Below are positions 51,575 to 60,315 of a stretch of DNA of 61,489 nt, in pieces. The position numbers and the translations under genes were made by a program. Position 1 is the stretch's first letter, and each line of letters starts with the position of its first letter. A model generated the notes under the pieces. That model worked only from the letters and a program-made list of their open reading frames with translations. It made no database searches and was not told the DNA's origin. The stretch lies in assembly GCA_964617665.1 (NCBI GenBank), contig CAZUAH010000017.1, positions 1-61,489 on the forward strand, read 5' to 3'. The DNA comes from JADHUC01 sp964617665 (GTDB taxonomy: Bacteria > Planctomycetota > Planctomycetia > Pirellulales > Pirellulaceae).

Positions 51575-54500
51575 ATGCCCAGATCCTGCCGCCTCTCCAC
51601 TTGGACGTGCTACGCGTTCGGTGGCATCAGTGTCTTCATGATGTTGGCCGAAAGGACCGATGCTGCGGAGTTGAGTTCCGCGGCCGTCGTCGAGCAGGTT
51701 ATCAACGATTCGGGAATCGACCGTGGAATCTGTGCCGTTTTGGGCTTTGATGACGAGGCGGCCCTGAAGCTCGTTCATTCGGGCGACTTTCTGATTCACG
51801 TTCGCGACCCAAATGCCGAGACCATCGCTCGATTGCGTGAGGTCGCCGCCAAGGCAAAGCTTGGCATTGATCGTGTCGTTGTCGAGCAGGGCTCGTTAGA
51901 CAAGCTCCCTTACGCCGACAACACGGTTGATCTCTTGCTTGCAACGAAGATCACCGACAGCGATTTGGCCAAGTTGTCCGCCGAGGAAGTGCTGCGCGTG
52001 TTGCGACCCCTTGGTGTGGCTGTTGTCGGCAAGGCTTCCACCGAAGGACTGTCGAATGAGTTTGTCGATAAGCTCGCGGTTTGGGCCTCCGCGCCAGGAA
52101 TCGAGAAGTTACCCGCGTCCACAAAGACATTGGTCATCCTAAGGAAACCGGCGCGCGAGGGTGTCGACGAGTGGACGCATTGGGAGCACGGCCCGGACAA
52201 CAATCCGGTATCCTCCGACGATGTCATCAAAGCGCCTTACATGACGCAATTCATGGCCGAACCGTTTTACATCGGCATGCCGTCAATCACCACGGCTGCC
52301 GGCGGTCGTACCTTCGTCGCCACTGGCCATATCGCTCACCATCGGCGCGAGTGGGACATGGTCAATCAACTGATCGCGCGTAACGGCTACAACGGCACCG
52401 TTCTTTGGCAACGTAAGCTGCCCGACAACTTCCTCTCCCACCGCTCCGCCTTTGTTGCCACCGTAGATATTTTCTATCTGCTGGACGGCGACGGATGTCT
52501 GATGCTGGACGCCGCTACCGGCGAAGAAAAGGGACGTATCAAGATTCCCGGCGTCGATGGCGAATGGAAATGGATGGCATTCGTAGACGGCGTCTTCTAC
52601 GTCATGGCGGGCCCCAAAGGCGGCGACGCCAAGATCATCAAGGGCGACCGCACGTTCGGTGGCTGGAGTTGGGCCGATTTGAGTCGCGGCTATTACGCGC
52701 GCCCACACGTGCCCTGGGGTTTCGGCAATACCCTTGCGGCCTACAACGTCGCCGACAAGTTCGTCCTCTGGAAACACGAGGAGAAGGATCTTATCGACTC
52801 TCGGGCGATGGCCATGCGGGACAACAAGGTCTTTCTGTACTGCCCGGACAAGCATCTTCGCTGTCTTGAGGCGTCCACAGGCGATACGATTTGGACCAAC
52901 TCGGAGCCTAAGGTGCGCGAGTTGATCGAACAACCTGGGCGAGGCCTCACGTCAACGCCCGGATTCCGCAGCGCTTGCCTGGCCGTGGCCACGCCGGACG
53001 CCCTGATTGTCCAGGGCCAAACGCGAATGAACGTGGCCGCCGTCTCCACCGAGGACGGATCGCTGCTCTGGACCAAGAAGAAGATCACCAACAATCCCAA
53101 CGCAATCTACGTCGATGGCAAAGCCATTTTGGGCGTGGGAAGGGGCGGCACGCATGCTGTGGTGGATCCCGTGTCGGGCGAAATCAGCGAAGAGTTCAAC
53201 TTCCGCAAGGCAGGCTGTACCCGGCTGACCGCGTGCCCCGATTCCATGTTTGTGCGTGGCGAAGGCACTTTGCGATTCGATCGAGAAAGCAAGAAGGTCC
53301 TGGTGGATGGTTCCGCACGGCCTGCATGTCTAGATGGTGCTCTACCTGCAAACGGGCTGCTATACCTCGGCCCGTGGGCCTGTGACTGTAACCTTTCGCT
53401 GATAGGCGCTATCGCCAAGTGTTCCGCCGGTGATTTCCGTTTTGACTACGTGGCCACCGAGGAAGGGCGACTTCAAGTCGGCGAGGGGGACATCGACAAC
53501 ATTGCACCGTTCAAAATGGCCGAGAACGACTGGCCCACCTATCGGGCAGACAATTATCGCACGGCATCCACCAGCGCCCGTCTGGCAAACGCAAATCCGC
53601 AAGGCGCGCCCTCCGGTGTTTCCATGTGGGCGTATGCACCCGAAAGCCCATGCGTGCCCACTCCACCGGTCACGGCAGGTGGTATGATCTTTGTCGCGGG
53701 CGACGATGGCTTGGTTCGCGCCATCGATGCGAAGACGGGACAACTTCGCTGGCAGATCGCTACCGCCGGCCCGATCAAGGCTTCGCCCACCGTGTGGGAA
53801 GGCCGCGTCCTTGTCGGCAGCGGCGACGGCTACGTCTACACGCTAGAGGCGGCAACCGGTCGACTTCTTTGGCGTTTCCGCGCCGCGCCGGTGGAACGCC
53901 ACATCATGATTTATGGGAATCTCTGTTCGACGTGGCCGGTCAACACGGGCGTTCTAGTGCAGGACGGTATCGCCTATTTCGCCGCCGGCATCGTCGACCA
54001 CGATGGCACGTATGTGTATGCGTTAGACGCCAAGACGGGCAAGATCAAATGGCAGAACAACAGTTGTGGCCACCTGAATCCCGAGCTTCGCAAGGGCGTC
54101 AGCGCTCAGGGCAACCTGACGATCCAAGGTGACCGGCTGCTGATGGCCGGAGGCAACCAGGTCTCGCCGGCGGCATTCGATCTTGCCACGGGCAAGTGTC
54201 TCAACCAGTCCTTCGCCCAAGGTAATCCAAAGGCCAACCACGGCAAGTTTGTGGGTGTGGTCCACGACGAGTATCCCCTGACCGGCGGTCGCATCATGTA
54301 TGCCTCGCCTCGCAACGTTGCGAACAAGGACAGTTTTGTGCTGGCAAGAAACGGTCGTCCTGTCCCGCTGAATTTCGGTGGCATCCCGCCCGCGTGGAAC
54401 AACGATTTGCTGGCCATGATCGACTTCCGCAACGGAAAGCTGGCTTGTTACGAAATGACAAAGGCGTTGGACCGGATCCAGAAGGGCTTTCCGCCTCCGG

Positions 54501-54949
54501 ATCGTGCCAATCCGCAAGTGCGACGCTGGTTTACTTTTGCCCAGGCCTTCGAGGCTGACGGCGCAGCACGGTGGAAGACGGATCTGGACAGCCCCAATAA
54601 GTTCGAGGTGCTCGCGCTGGCGGCGACGCCGGACCGTGTCGCGGCAATCGTTCAATTCCAGAACCGGGCTCGCGCCCATCCGCAATGGCAAGTGATCGCT
54701 TTCAATGCGGCGGACGGCGTGCCCATCTGGTTCTGGCGTCACGACTTGCCCTTCGAACCGCTTCCCGAAGGATTGGCCGTAGGACGCGACGGCCAACTGA
54801 TCGTCACGACGCTTGACGGTTACGTTTTGAGCCTTGGTCCCAAGCAACCGCGTCCGGCGGTTACTGACAGAGCGAAGCGCCCCGTGGTTACCGACCGCGC
54901 CAAACGGCCGGCGGCAACGGATAGGGCCAAACCCCGCGTGCGAGATTGA
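51575..54949 (+). CDS. PQQ-like (BamB-type) beta-propeller protein with N-terminal methyltransferase-like domain
   Basis: A 1124-residue protein. AAGGAGG stands before the ATG. Signal peptide 1-30. Residues about 35-195 follow a class I methyltransferase plan: LGFDDEAALKL (where a GxGxG loop is expected), HVRDPNAE, GSLDKLPYADNTVDLLL and EEVLRVLRPLGVAVV. The Gly loop is missing, so it probably no longer binds SAM. From about 210 a PQQ/BamB-like propeller starts with repeated blades (GTVLWQRKLP, GDTIWTNSEP, GQLRWQIATAG, GRLLWRFRAAP, GKIKWQNNS). The C-terminus has three T-D-R-A-K repeats. It may bind a quinone or act as a scaffold at the envelope; no substrate is evident. Confidence 0.84.
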   Translation: MPRSCRLSTWTCYAFGGISVFMMLAERTDAAELSSAAVVEQVINDSGIDRGICAVLGFDDEAALKLVHSGDFLIHVRDPNAETIARLREVAAKAKLGIDRVVVEQGSLDKLPYADNTVDLLLATKITDSDLAKLSAEEVLRVLRPLGVAVVGKASTEGLSNEFVDKLAVWASAPGIEKLPASTKTLVILRKPAREGVDEWTHWEHGPDNNPVSSDDVIKAPYMTQFMAEPFYIGMPSITTAAGGRTFVATGHIAHHRREWDMVNQLIARNGYNGTVLWQRKLPDNFLSHRSAFVATVDIFYLLDGDGCLMLDAATGEEKGRIKIPGVDGEWKWMAFVDGVFYVMAGPKGGDAKIIKGDRTFGGWSWADLSRGYYARPHVPWGFGNTLAAYNVADKFVLWKHEEKDLIDSRAMAMRDNKVFLYCPDKHLRCLEASTGDTIWTNSEPKVRELIEQPGRGLTSTPGFRSACLAVATPDALIVQGQTRMNVAAVSTEDGSLLWTKKKITNNPNAIYVDGKAILGVGRGGTHAVVDPVSGEISEEFNFRKAGCTRLTACPDSMFVRGEGTLRFDRESKKVLVDGSARPACLDGALPANGLLYLGPWACDCNLSLIGAIAKCSAGDFRFDYVATEEGRLQVGEGDIDNIAPFKMAENDWPTYRADNYRTASTSARLANANPQGAPSGVSMWAYAPESPCVPTPPVTAGGMIFVAGDDGLVRAIDAKTGQLRWQIATAGPIKASPTVWEGRVLVGSGDGYVYTLEAATGRLLWRFRAAPVERHIMIYGNLCSTWPVNTGVLVQDGIAYFAAGIVDHDGTYVYALDAKTGKIKWQNNSCGHLNPELRKGVSAQGNLTIQGDRLLMAGGNQVSPAAFDLATGKCLNQSFAQGNPKANHGKFVGVVHDEYPLTGGRIMYASPRNVANKDSFVLARNGRPVPLNFGGIPPAWNNDLLAMIDFRNGKLACYEMTKALDRIQKGFPPPDRANPQVRRWFTFAQAFEADGAARWKTDLDSPNKFEVLALAATPDRVAAIVQFQNRARAHPQWQVIAFNAADGVPIWFWRHDLPFEPLPEGLAVGRDGQLIVTTLDGYVLSLGPKQPRPAVTDRAKRPVVTDRAKRPAATDRAKPRVRD

Positions 54950-54985
54950 TTTCGAGACACCCTGAACAGTTCACTCTCGCAAGCG

Positions 54986-55004
54986 CACCGTCGCCTTGAC
55001 GGTG
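54986..55004 (+). terminator. Hairpin after the PQQ-propeller gene
   Basis: Stem CACCGTC / GACGGTG with loop GCCTT, 37 bases after the stop. There is no T-run, so it may only be a weak or Rho-assisted end or a stabilising hairpin. Confidence 0.35.
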
Positions 55005-55072
55005 TCGTAGTCGGCCTCTAGGTTGAGTGCTGCTCTTCGACGCGTCTTTCCGCGATCTTAAGGAGATCGGAT

Positions 55073-56275
55073 ATGCAAAACGATTCTCATCCCCGTATCG
55101 GTCGTCGTGACTGGATCAAAGCTGCTGGGACGGCAACGGCCGCTGCACTCTTGCCCCGCAACGCATTGGGCGATCAGAAGCAGGAGGGCGGAAACGTCCC
55201 AGGTTACCTGAAGGACTATGCCACACAGTATGCTGAAGACCCTCGCGCAGCGGCGCGATCTTGGTTCGCGGATGCCAAGTACGGGCTGTTCATGCACTAT
55301 GGGCTTTACAGCCAATTGGCGCGTGGCGAGTGGGTGATGCTCCGCGAGAAGATTCCGATTCCGGAATACATGAAGCTGAAGGACACATTCACCGCCGAGA
55401 AGTTCGACGCCGACCTCATCACCGACATGGCGCTCGCTGGCGGGATGAAGTATGTGAACATCACTTCACGGCACCACGACGGGTTCAGCTTGTTCGAGAC
55501 GGCCCAGAACGATTACCACGCCAAGGCCTCACCGGCGAAGCGCGATCTGATTGCCGAATTGGCCGAGCAGTGCCACAGGAAGGATCTCGGGTTGTTCCTA
55601 TACTACTCGTACGCGGCCGACTGGTGGCATCCGTGGTTCTATGACCGCGAAGCCGGATGGAGCGCCGCACGCCCGGCTTACCAAACGCGCCCCGCGCAAT
55701 ACAAATGGCGGAAGAACGAGGACTTCCGCAGGTACGTCGACTTCGTTCACGCCCAACTGCGCGAGCTTCTGACCAATTACGGGCCTTTGGCTGGCATTTG
55801 GTTCGACCCGATCATGGGCTTCTACGCCAGACCGGACCTGTTCCCAATCGACGAGACATACGCGCTGGTACGATCGCTGCAGCCGCAGGTGCTGATCTCC
55901 TTCAAGCAAGGGGCCAGCGGCGCGGAGGACTTTGCAGCGCCCGAGCGGAGCGGCCATTCGTTGGTGGACCGCGTGAAGAAGATGGCCCCCAAGTGGGCAC
56001 ACGTGGCGGAGAAGGCTTGGGAGTCGAACAAGAGCAAGCATAACGAGATCTGCGACACGCTGCAGCCTCGCGTATGGGGCTACAAGGAGGCCGACACCGA
56101 CAAGCTCCGCAAGCCCGACGAAGTGATGACGATGCTCAAAGACGCCTGGGCATCGAACTGCAACCTGCTGCTGAACACCGGACCGTTGCCCGACGGGTCG
56201 ATCAACCCGCCAGAGGCCGCGACCTTCCGTGAGGTCGGCAGGCGACTTCGCGCGGAGGGACTTGTCGACGCTTGA
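55073..56275 (+). CDS. Tat-exported alpha-L-fucosidase (GH29)
   Basis: A 400-residue enzyme that removes alpha-linked L-fucose. RRDWIKAAGTATAAALL (residues 11-27) is a Tat-type signal. The GH29 barrel is shown by YGLFMHYGLYS, the HHDGF block at 134-138 and GIWFDPIMGF, with Asp245 in the place of the nucleophile. NCNLLLNTGPLPDGSI closes the barrel, also typical. The C-terminal beta domain of longer fucosidases is missing. AAGGAG lies 7 bases before the ATG. Together with the sulfatase at 33185 it suggests that the locus acts on a sulfated fucose-containing glycan. Confidence 0.92.
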   Translation: MQNDSHPRIGRRDWIKAAGTATAAALLPRNALGDQKQEGGNVPGYLKDYATQYAEDPRAAARSWFADAKYGLFMHYGLYSQLARGEWVMLREKIPIPEYMKLKDTFTAEKFDADLITDMALAGGMKYVNITSRHHDGFSLFETAQNDYHAKASPAKRDLIAELAEQCHRKDLGLFLYYSYAADWWHPWFYDREAGWSAARPAYQTRPAQYKWRKNEDFRRYVDFVHAQLRELLTNYGPLAGIWFDPIMGFYARPDLFPIDETYALVRSLQPQVLISFKQGASGAEDFAAPERSGHSLVDRVKKMAPKWAHVAEKAWESNKSKHNEICDTLQPRVWGYKEADTDKLRKPDEVMTMLKDAWASNCNLLLNTGPLPDGSINPPEAATFREVGRRLRAEGLVDA

Positions 56276-56340
56276 TGCAGCTTACGTCGGGCTCGCGCGG
56301 ATAGACCGTCGCGATTTCCCCGTGTGGCGAGGATTCTACC

Positions 56341-58281
56341 TCAGAAATTCCCCGTTACGACGATCAGTTGTTTGCCGTCGGGCGTCCAACACACGTCGCT
56401 GTGGTTGCCGGTTTTGTCCTGGCCGGCGACGAGCTTCGGGGGATCGTCCCGATTCGGATCCAACTGATATAGCTGCATACATTTCCGTTCCTCGCAATGC
56501 ATGGCGAACACGATGCGGTCTCCGTTGGGATGCCACGCGAAGTCGGCATTCACGTTCTTGTCTGTTGAAAGATGGGCCTTGAGTCTTGGTTCGTCCGTGG
56601 TGTACACAGTGGCGACATCGTTGGTGCCGTTGGCCTTGGTCGCTTTGAAACACAAGCGTTGGCTGTCCGGGGACCAAGTCATATTCCAATAGAACCGACT
56701 GTAATCGTGAGCGTCGTTCGCCAGCACCGTGCGGACGGCCGCGGTCTGGACGTCGAATACTTTGATTTCATTGTCGTCCGTGTAGGCAATCTCCTTTCCG
56801 TCCGGCGACCACTGAGCTCCCCAGCCCCCCGGATCAATACCCCTGGTCTCGCTTCCGTCGGCCGCGATGACCGCAACACCGCTGCGCGAGTAGGCCAGCA
56901 TCGTCCCGTCTTTCGACCAGGTGGGCATCGCGCCGTTAACCAGCTCGCGAGGAGGGCCGCCTTCGATGCCCATGATGAACATCGCTGCGGATGTCCGTGG
57001 ATTGATCGACCACGCGTCGAACGCGATTTGCTTTCCGTCCGGAGACACCGCGGGCGAGCCACATGCCGCATACCCTTTGAACTGGAACAGCATCTTCCAA
57101 CCCGTGCCGTCTTCGTTCATCACAAAGAACCGGTCCGGCTCTCTCATATTGAAGACGAACTCGTCGGTGTCGAGTGCCTGGTCGTTGTTCACATCCAAGC
57201 GTTGAAAGCAGAGCCAACGCAGCAGCGGAAACTGCGACGACCCAAACTCGAAGTCCGTGAAAGCCAGCTTTCCGTCGCCGTCCTCTTCGCGGATGACGTG
57301 CTGCCAGCGGACTACCGGGTTGGATTGCATGGTCAGGCGGTACTCAGCCAGTGACAGCTTGCCGTCCTTATCCGCATCGAATCCGGGAAACACATTGGCC
57401 GCCATATTCTTCTTCCACTCGGGCGTGCCAGCCGCCAACTCCTGCGGATCGACGCGAGCGTCCAGATTCGTGTCCATCTTTCGGAAGTCGTTTACAGGAT
57501 CGATATACCCTGGGCCCGGCAAACCACACCACTCATCGAACGATAACGATTCGTCGCCGTCTACATCCTTCTTCTCGAACACTCCGGGAGCTCTTTCCTT
57601 GAGGTACGATCGTTCCACGAATTCGTCGCGTTCGAGTCGATCGTTGCCATTCAAGTCGATATGCTCGTACAGCATGAAGTTGCAGACACGTCCACCCGGT
57701 TCGCGCAGCAGCTTCCCGTCGCTGCGTCGTATACCAACCTGAATCTCCAGAAACCGGCGAGCCTCGGCGCGGCTCACGCGGCCATTGCCGTTCTGATCCG
57801 CCTCGCGCAGGTTGGAGTTCCTGACGCCCATGTCGAGGGTCGCTGCAAACGCGTTGACGAACTGGAATGCGTTGATCTCAGCATCGGGGTCTTCCTTCCA
57901 GTCCTCAAATGACGCGTCCATCGCCACAACGGCCTTGTCGACGAGCATCATCACAGGGTCGGGCAAGACGCCGCGATGCTGAGCCGCAATTGCCGTCGGA
58001 GCCGTCGAGAATTCGTCCAGGGAAAGGGCTTCGTCCGAGTCCTGATCGAAGAGCCGGAAATCCCGTTTGCCCACCTCAGGCTTGGTGGCTGGGTGCTTTA
58101 AGAATTCGGGCAACGAGAGCTGCTGATCGCCGTCGCGATCCAGCTTCGAGAACGTACGTTTCAACTTCGCCGCAGGCGTTTCCTTCGACTCGCCTTCCGC
58201 CGCTCGCGAAATGCCGGCCAGAGCGGTAGTGGTGACGGAAATCACCAAAAGGAGTACCACGTAGTTCTTGCGACCGATCAT
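56341..58281 (-). CDS. Secreted EF-hand and TolB-like propeller fusion protein
   Basis: A 646-residue protein. Signal peptide 1-27. Residues about 35-400 contain many EF-hand loops (DRDGDQQLSLPEF, DQDSDEALSLDEF, DQNGNGRVSRAEA, DLNGNDRLERDEF, DVDGDESLSFDEW, DADKDGKLSLAEY, DVNNDQALDTDEF). From about 410 a PD40/TolB-like propeller follows (VSPDGKQIAFDAW, WSKDGTMLAYS, WSPDGKEIAYTD, WSPDSQRLCFK, WHPNGDRIVFA, WTPDGKQLIVV). GGGAGGG lies upstream of the ATG. The EF-hand loops should bind calcium outside the cell; the propeller has no known ligand. It converges with the fucosidase gene, 65 bases apart. Confidence 0.88.
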   Translation of the reverse strand: MIGRKNYVVLLLVISVTTTALAGISRAAEGESKETPAAKLKRTFSKLDRDGDQQLSLPEFLKHPATKPEVGKRDFRLFDQDSDEALSLDEFSTAPTAIAAQHRGVLPDPVMMLVDKAVVAMDASFEDWKEDPDAEINAFQFVNAFAATLDMGVRNSNLREADQNGNGRVSRAEARRFLEIQVGIRRSDGKLLREPGGRVCNFMLYEHIDLNGNDRLERDEFVERSYLKERAPGVFEKKDVDGDESLSFDEWCGLPGPGYIDPVNDFRKMDTNLDARVDPQELAAGTPEWKKNMAANVFPGFDADKDGKLSLAEYRLTMQSNPVVRWQHVIREEDGDGKLAFTDFEFGSSQFPLLRWLCFQRLDVNNDQALDTDEFVFNMREPDRFFVMNEDGTGWKMLFQFKGYAACGSPAVSPDGKQIAFDAWSINPRTSAAMFIMGIEGGPPRELVNGAMPTWSKDGTMLAYSRSGVAVIAADGSETRGIDPGGWGAQWSPDGKEIAYTDDNEIKVFDVQTAAVRTVLANDAHDYSRFYWNMTWSPDSQRLCFKATKANGTNDVATVYTTDEPRLKAHLSTDKNVNADFAWHPNGDRIVFAMHCEERKCMQLYQLDPNRDDPPKLVAGQDKTGNHSDVCWTPDGKQLIVVTGNF

Positions 58282-59256
58282 TGTGTTGTCCCTCCCACTG
58301 ATCCTGCTAGTCAGATGTGATGCGATGTGACTTTACCGACAATTCCCATTCGGCTCAGGCAACCGATCGGGCGCCAAATCATCCGTCATTCTAACATTGT
58401 GCCCACATTGCGAGTAGCGAGAAGGAGTTTTTCGTCTTATTCGCCGGCATGTGGTGTTGGCTGTCACTGACAAGAGCATGGTTGGCCCGCGTTGCACAGA
58501 AACCGTTCCATGATCGTCTGCACTTCACAGTCGGCGCTGTCGTAAAGATGTACGACGAAATCCAATGGCCACGGCGGCGATACTGTTAGGCGGTTTCGTT
58601 TTGGCGGGAGATGACGAAGAGCCAAGTCTTTGGGGCGGATTGGGAGCGGACGCGCGAACGACGCGGCAAACCATGACCGAGGAAAGAACAACACCGAGGG
58701 CAGATCACAGAGGAAAAACGAAAATGTGTGTTCGACGGACCCATGCCCGTAAGCAGCGGAATGTTGACATGTCAAGGAGCCCGGTGAAACGACAACATTC
58801 ACATGTTTGCGCACAGGCCCATCGTCGTCGGACCGAAAGACCAACGGCACGGACTCGAATTTCAGACAATCTTGACTGGACACTTCCATCTGTGTCACCC
58901 AACGTTCAGTTTTTCCAATGGCGCCTTCAACGAAGGAAACCCGCGTGGGGCAGCATTTAATTCTCCAACCGGACGTGCTTCGCAGCAAGAGCGAACGTTC
59001 GGTTGAAGACAATAAGTGACCGCCGACAGAGCCGGCGGCATGAGGAGGCCTCCTAAAAGGAGGCATATGCTCCCCTCCGAGCCCGCCTCGGTGGCCTTTG
59101 GTTTGGCAACTAGTGGACGTATTGTCGCGGGTCGGCAATGATGGTGGCCGGCGTCGTAATAGCAGCTGCGCTCGACCGCTGCTGGGTTGCCGTCTATCTT
59201 GGCTTGAGGATTTGAGCGTATTCAGCACAACAGGTCCCTCTGAGAGGATGCGAGTT
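58282..59256. other. Long region without a supported gene
   Basis: These 975 bases lie between the EF-hand gene and the lipoprotein. Long frames exist on both strands but lack ribosome sites and have an unlikely composition. Three hairpins follow each other at 59020-59091. Remnants of a decayed gene or a non-coding RNA are possible. Confidence 0.5.
59020..59091. other. Cluster of three hairpins
   Basis: CCGCCG / CGGCGG (59020-59038), GCCTCC-TAAAA-GGAGGC (59048-59064) and CCGAG-CCCGC-CTCGG (59077-59091) stand one after another. The cluster ends about 165 bases before the lipoprotein start. It might be a structured 5' leader, a transposon end or a repeat; no known RNA family is recognised. Confidence 0.4.
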
Positions 59257-60285
59257 ATGGTACGTTCGTGGAAACGCCTTTTTTTAGTATCGGCTGCCAG
59301 CCACCTATCTGCAGCCGCCCTAACGTTGCTGCTGGGATGCAACTCGAATGCGGAGCCTCAAGCAATTCCGCCGGTGCAGCCTGAAAGCGCTCCGGCGGCC
59401 ACCGAACCCGCCCCGCCAGCACAGCCCGAACAGGGTTCCACTGTCGGTGAAACGGAACCTTCCAAACTTCAGCCACTGTCTGTGGCAATCCCCGAGTCTT
59501 CACACCGCTTTCGCATGCAAATCAAAGGGGATATCACGACCAAAATCCAGGAGACTCCCGAATTGGCCGTGATAGCAAATACACTGGTTCAGTATCGGTG
59601 GAAGAGAATGGGAAACGTACAGCAGTTGTTTGTGGCCTCCCAACAAGTCTCGGCAGAAATGAACGGGCAATTGGTGATGGAGACGACCATGAGTCGAGAG
59701 CGTTTCTCGATGCGGAATCAGGAGGGGCTTACCGATATTGCATTCGAGGAGGCGAACCCCGAACTTCAACAGTTGCTGATCGACTCGCATGAGAAGCCAT
59801 TGTGCGATATTCGCATCGACGATTGGGGCCGGAAAGTAGAACGAACCGATTCGGCAAACGCGGGCGCCAAGGATACGCTCGCAAATGGAGTCGTTGAAAA
59901 CACTCGTATCTGTCACCCGCCTTTCCCCGGCACTGACACGTGGGAGGCTCCCTGCGCCATCTCGATGGGGAATGGGAATTTCACACGGGGCAATCTCCAG
60001 TACAAGATCGTCGGGAACCGCTCGGAACACGATAAGGTAGATGTCGAAGTCTCTGGGCAACTGACGGGAAGCGGCAAACAAGGCATACTAGAAATCCGAA
60101 ACGCAGTCCATGCAGTGCGTGGTAGTCAGGTCTATGATGTTGCCCGGCGTGAATGGCTCTCAGCCGACCTTCACATCGACGTAGGCTTTGATCTCTACCA
60201 GGATGCAGAGAAGGTTGGGCACGCCACTGGCACGATGAAGCTGACTATGAGCATCCAGGACGACCAACAGGCAGAGCAAGAATGA
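59257..60285 (+). CDS. Lipoprotein of unknown function
   Basis: A 342-residue protein. GAGAGGA lies about 8 bases before the ATG at 59257; an ATG three codons earlier is too close to it. The signal peptide ends in the lipobox LLGC (Cys28). A Pro/Ala/Glu-rich linker (about 32-72) precedes a domain of about 250 residues, mostly beta strands, without a motif I can name. The protease-like gene begins 30 bases after the stop, so they form a likely two-gene operon. Confidence 0.78.
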   Translation: MVRSWKRLFLVSAASHLSAAALTLLLGCNSNAEPQAIPPVQPESAPAATEPAPPAQPEQGSTVGETEPSKLQPLSVAIPESSHRFRMQIKGDITTKIQETPELAVIANTLVQYRWKRMGNVQQLFVASQQVSAEMNGQLVMETTMSRERFSMRNQEGLTDIAFEEANPELQQLLIDSHEKPLCDIRIDDWGRKVERTDSANAGAKDTLANGVVENTRICHPPFPGTDTWEAPCAISMGNGNFTRGNLQYKIVGNRSEHDKVDVEVSGQLTGSGKQGILEIRNAVHAVRGSQVYDVARREWLSADLHIDVGFDLYQDAEKVGHATGTMKLTMSIQDDQQAEQE

Positions 60286-60315
60286 TGTTTAACGTCGATC
60301 ACCGGATATAGCCTG

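Noticed and set aside
58992..59001. CGAACGTTCG as a LexA/SOS box
   Set aside because: The 4-base spacer of the CGAAC-N4-GTTCG type box is missing, and no SOS gene is next to it.
58464..59342. A 292-codon frame on the minus strand
   Set aside because: No ribosome site, unlikely composition, and it reads through the hairpin cluster and into the lipoprotein start.
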